A model generated the notes under the pieces. It worked only from the letters and a program-made list of their open reading frames with translations. It had not been told where the DNA came from and did no database searches. 64,000 nucleotides of DNA from contig NZ_JAIMJA010000010.1 in the NCBI RefSeq assembly GCF_021295315.1, forward strand, positions 62,001-126,000. Direction: 5' to 3'. Of this stretch, positions 61,654 to 64,000 are shown piece after piece. Positions within the stretch are counted from its first letter, which is position 1, and each line of letters starts with the position of its first letter. Source of the DNA: Motilimonas cestriensis (GTDB lineage Bacteria > Pseudomonadota > Gammaproteobacteria > Enterobacterales > CBDFNC01). A program made the position numbers and the translations under genes.

Positions 61654-62577
61654 ATGGGTTTTATCAATCTTTTAACTCGTAACAAAAAGGCACTGTTTGG
61701 CCTTTGTATTGTCGGGTTCTTTATTCTAACTTCGATTTTTGCGCCGTTCATTACCGAATATAATGCGGCTAAACGCGTAACAGGCTCACACGTAGCCCCA
61801 AGCCAAGAACACGTTTTAGGCTCTACTCGTATGGGTCGTGACGTATTTGCGCAAACCTTATACGGCGGTCGCGTGTCACTGGCTGTTGGTTTTGGCGCAG
61901 GTATCATCGTAGTAGCAATGGCCGTTGCCATTGGTATTACAGCGGGTTATTTCGGTGGTATTATTGACGAAGTATTAAGCTCGCTAATGAACATCATGCT
62001 GGTTATCCCGCAGCTACCGCTATTGATGGTACTGGCCGCCTTTATTGGGGAGGTTAGTCCGATGGTTATCGCGATGATAATCGGTCTCACGTCCTGGGCG
62101 TGGGGGGCACGCGTTGTTCGCTCTCAAACCTTAGCGGTACGTGAAAAAGAGTTTGTAGTAGCCGCTCAAGTACTGGGTGAGCCTTCATGGCGCATCATCT
62201 TGATTGAAATTCTACCTAACTTAGTTTCAATCATCGGTGCAAGTTTCATTGGCTCGGTAATCTACGCCATCATGACCCAAGCTACACTTGAGTTCCTAGG
62301 CCTAGGTGACCCAACGTCTGTGACTTGGGGTACGCAGTTATTTAACATGCAAAAAACCTCAGCTATTCACATCGGTGCATACTGGGAAGTGTTTTCTCCA
62401 ATTGTTGTAATCGCTTGTGTAGGTGCTGGTCTTGCCCTATTAAACTTCGCGGTTGATGAAATTGCTAACCCACAACTACGTTCGCACGTTGGTCTTAAAC
62501 GTTGGAAGCAAATCACAGCACAAAAAGAAGCAGAAGCAGCACAAGAAGCAACAGCACAACAAGGAGCAGCATCATGA
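61654..62577 (+). CDS. oligosaccharide ABC transporter permease (DppC type)
   Basis: 307 residues. N-terminal helix, then LGSTRMGRDVFAQTLYGGRVSL and about five more membrane helices, with the EAA loop EKEFVVAAQVLGEPSWRIILIEILPN. The C-terminal tail is rich in Gln/Ala/Glu. Corresponds to VC0618 in order. Overlaps the first ATPase gene by four bases. Confidence 0.9.
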   Translation: MGFINLLTRNKKALFGLCIVGFFILTSIFAPFITEYNAAKRVTGSHVAPSQEHVLGSTRMGRDVFAQTLYGGRVSLAVGFGAGIIVVAMAVAIGITAGYFGGIIDEVLSSLMNIMLVIPQLPLLMVLAAFIGEVSPMVIAMIIGLTSWAWGARVVRSQTLAVREKEFVVAAQVLGEPSWRIILIEILPNLVSIIGASFIGSVIYAIMTQATLEFLGLGDPTSVTWGTQLFNMQKTSAIHIGAYWEVFSPIVVIACVGAGLALLNFAVDEIANPQLRSHVGLKRWKQITAQKEAEAAQEATAQQGAAS

Positions 62578-63617
62578 GCGTAAACCAAGCTAACGCATCT
62601 GTTCATGATAAAACAGATATTCAACTTTCTGTCCGTAACCTTTGTGTTGATTACATTACCAGTAATGGCGATGTACGTGCAGTAAGTAACGTTTCATTTG
62701 ATATCGGTCGCGGTGAAGTTTTTGGCCTAGCGGGTGAGTCAGGTTGTGGTAAATCGACGGTTGCCTTCTCGGTATGTCGTTTACATAAGCCACCAGCGTT
62801 TATTTCAGCTGGTGAAATCATCTTTAACGGCAAAGATATCCTTAAGTTTGATGATGAACAGCTTCGTCAATACCGCTGGAAAGAATCAGCCATGGTATTC
62901 CAAAGTGCAATGAATAGCTTAAACCCTGTTCTAACACTGGAAGAGCAGTTCTGTGATGTGCTATTAGCTCACACTAACATGACGCGCCAAGAGTGTATTA
63001 AACGTGCAGGCCAGCTACTTGAAGTGGTTGACATTCATCCTAGCCGTTTATCAGACTACCCACACCAGTTCTCTGGTGGTATGCGTCAACGTCTTGTTAT
63101 TGCGATTGCATTAGCACTTAACGCAAAACTGATCATCATGGATGAACCAACAACAGCACTTGATGTGGTGGTTCAGCGTGAAATTTTACAGAAAATCTAT
63201 CAGTTAAAAGAAGAGTTTGGCTTCTCTATCCTCTTCATTACGCACGATATCAGCTTGATGGTCGAGTTCTGTGACCGCATTGGTATCATGTACGCTGGTG
63301 AGCTTGCAGAAGTGGCACCCGCGAAAAACATTTTAACTAAACCTAACCATCCTTACACTGAAGGTTTAGGTAATGCGTTCCCTCCTCTACACGGTGAGAA
63401 AAAACGCCTTGTTGGTATTCCAGGTACACCATTGAACCTGTTTGAAGTGCCAGTAGGCTGTCGTTTCCAAGCGCGTTGTCCGTACGTTAAAGACATCTGC
63501 CGTAAAGAGTACTGTACGTTAACTGAAGTTGCCCCGGGTGAGTTCTCAGCTTGTCATCTACATAAAGATGGCATCGTTGATATCATCGCGTTAGAAAAGC
63601 AACCGGTTCAGGGCTAG
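62574..63617 (+). CDS. oligosaccharide ABC transporter ATPase 1
   Basis: 347 residues from ATG at 62574, overlapping the permease stop (ATGA), with AAGGAG upstream. Walker A GESGCGKS, Q-loop VFQSAM, signature FSGGMRQRLVIAIAL, Walker B IIMDEPTTAL and the Cys-rich C-terminal region (CRFQARCPYVKDICRKEYC). DppD/VC0617 type. Confidence 0.92.
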   Translation: MSVNQANASVHDKTDIQLSVRNLCVDYITSNGDVRAVSNVSFDIGRGEVFGLAGESGCGKSTVAFSVCRLHKPPAFISAGEIIFNGKDILKFDDEQLRQYRWKESAMVFQSAMNSLNPVLTLEEQFCDVLLAHTNMTRQECIKRAGQLLEVVDIHPSRLSDYPHQFSGGMRQRLVIAIALALNAKLIIMDEPTTALDVVVQREILQKIYQLKEEFGFSILFITHDISLMVEFCDRIGIMYAGELAEVAPAKNILTKPNHPYTEGLGNAFPPLHGEKKRLVGIPGTPLNLFEVPVGCRFQARCPYVKDICRKEYCTLTEVAPGEFSACHLHKDGIVDIIALEKQPVQG

Positions 63618-63636
63618 TAGGATTGAGAGAAGCATT

Positions 63637-64000
63637 ATGAGCAATAATAATCCAATAATTGAAGTTAAAAATCTGGTTAAAGACTTTCCTATCAATGCTA
63701 ATGCATTGAAGAAAAATCACATGCGCGCACTGAACGATGTTTCGTTCAACCTTTATAAAGGTCGCGCATTAGCCATCGTAGGTGAATCTGGCTCAGGTAA
63801 GTCAACCAGCGCTAAAATCATTGCGAAAATGTACAGCCGCACTGCAGGTATGGTGAAGTATCACGGCCGTGACATTGATGAATTCAATCACAAGCAATCG
63901 TTGATGGAATACCGTGAAAGCGTGCAAATGATTTTCCAAGACCCATTTGGCTCTTTGAACCCAACGCACACTATTTTCCATCATTTAGCACGCCCATTGT
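63637..64000 (+). CDS. oligosaccharide ABC transporter ATPase 2, truncated by window end
   Basis: The first 121 codons of a second ATPase: MSNNNPIIEVKNLVKDFPIN, Walker A GESGSGKS and Q-loop MIFQDPFGSLNP. DppF/VC0616 type. The stop lies beyond the window. It starts 19 bases after ATPase 1, with a GAGAGAAG stretch before the ATG. Confidence 0.92.
   Translation, partial: MSNNNPIIEVKNLVKDFPINANALKKNHMRALNDVSFNLYKGRALAIVGESGSGKSTSAKIIAKMYSRTAGMVKYHGRDIDEFNHKQSLMEYRESVQMIFQDPFGSLNPTHTIFHHLARPL

Noticed and set aside
1-64000. tRNA, rRNA, CRISPR arrays, prophage or conjugation genes
   Set aside because: I saw no cloverleaf-like sequence, no ribosomal RNA segment, no regularly spaced short repeats with unique spacers, and no integrase, capsid, relaxase or transposase gene.

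Overview
The window reads as chromosome from a marine gammaproteobacterium of the Alteromonadales type (relatives of Shewanella, Colwellia or Psychrobium). The reasons are the gene orders ycjXF-pspCBA-pspF-sapABCDF and tig-clpP-clpX-lon-hupB-ppiD, a Vibrio/Shewanella-type sodium-motor protein MotY, Nar-type nitrate sensing beside moa genes, and a Vibrio-like chiS/chitin-oligosaccharide transport locus. Base composition is moderate and the DNA is almost entirely coding. I saw no rRNA, tRNA or CRISPR array. The species is not determined.

Layout. 0-10.6 kb: envelope-stress block. The psp genes read left from a sigma-54 promoter, with their activator pspF divergent; ycjXF lie downstream behind a terminator, and the sapABCDF peptide/polyamine-type ABC operon reads right. 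10.6-19.5 kb: protein quality control, ppiD, hupB, lon, clpX, clpP and tig, all on the minus strand, most with clear individual terminators, and lon with a heat-shock-like promoter. 19.7-26.9 kb: cheV, pyrC, slyD, a TIGR02444 gene with a tiny overlapping upstream gene, a solitary ynjB followed directly by a MITE-like element, motY and rnt.

26.9-31.2 kb is the accessory part. A desaturase and a small unknown gene are inserted behind rnt, and a second diverged 3' end of rnt lies beyond them. Four further minus-strand single genes are spaced by repeats containing GTGCCTGTCCC. One gene is bounded by GTTAGGC/GCCTAAC boxes resembling an integron cassette.

31.6-46.8 kb: a NhaC-like antiporter, grxD, sodB with a perfect FNR box, a two-domain acyltransferase resembling the ornithine-lipid synthase OlsF, folE, moeA and moaABCDE with a probable Moco riboswitch. 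A divergent NarX/NarQ-NarL/NarP pair follows, so cofactor synthesis and nitrate signalling sit together. Then come a YvcK/CofD protein and a Nif3 protein.

47.0-50.5 kb: a minor-pilin operon pilE-fimT-pilV-pilW-pilX in which PilX carries a long beta-helix-like extension and pilY1 is absent. 50.5-54.7 kb: an operon of an SLC13-type anion transporter, a cyclic-nucleotide-domain histidine kinase and a receiver protein, then an M50-like membrane peptidase.

54.9-64 kb: a full-length ChiS-like hybrid sensor and DNA-binding protein, followed by a CRP-box-containing promoter region and an operon for a chitin-oligosaccharide-type binding protein, two permeases and two ATPases, the last cut off by the window end. 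Many track-style longest frames start too early; I shortened starts where a Shine-Dalgarno sequence or family comparison supported it.
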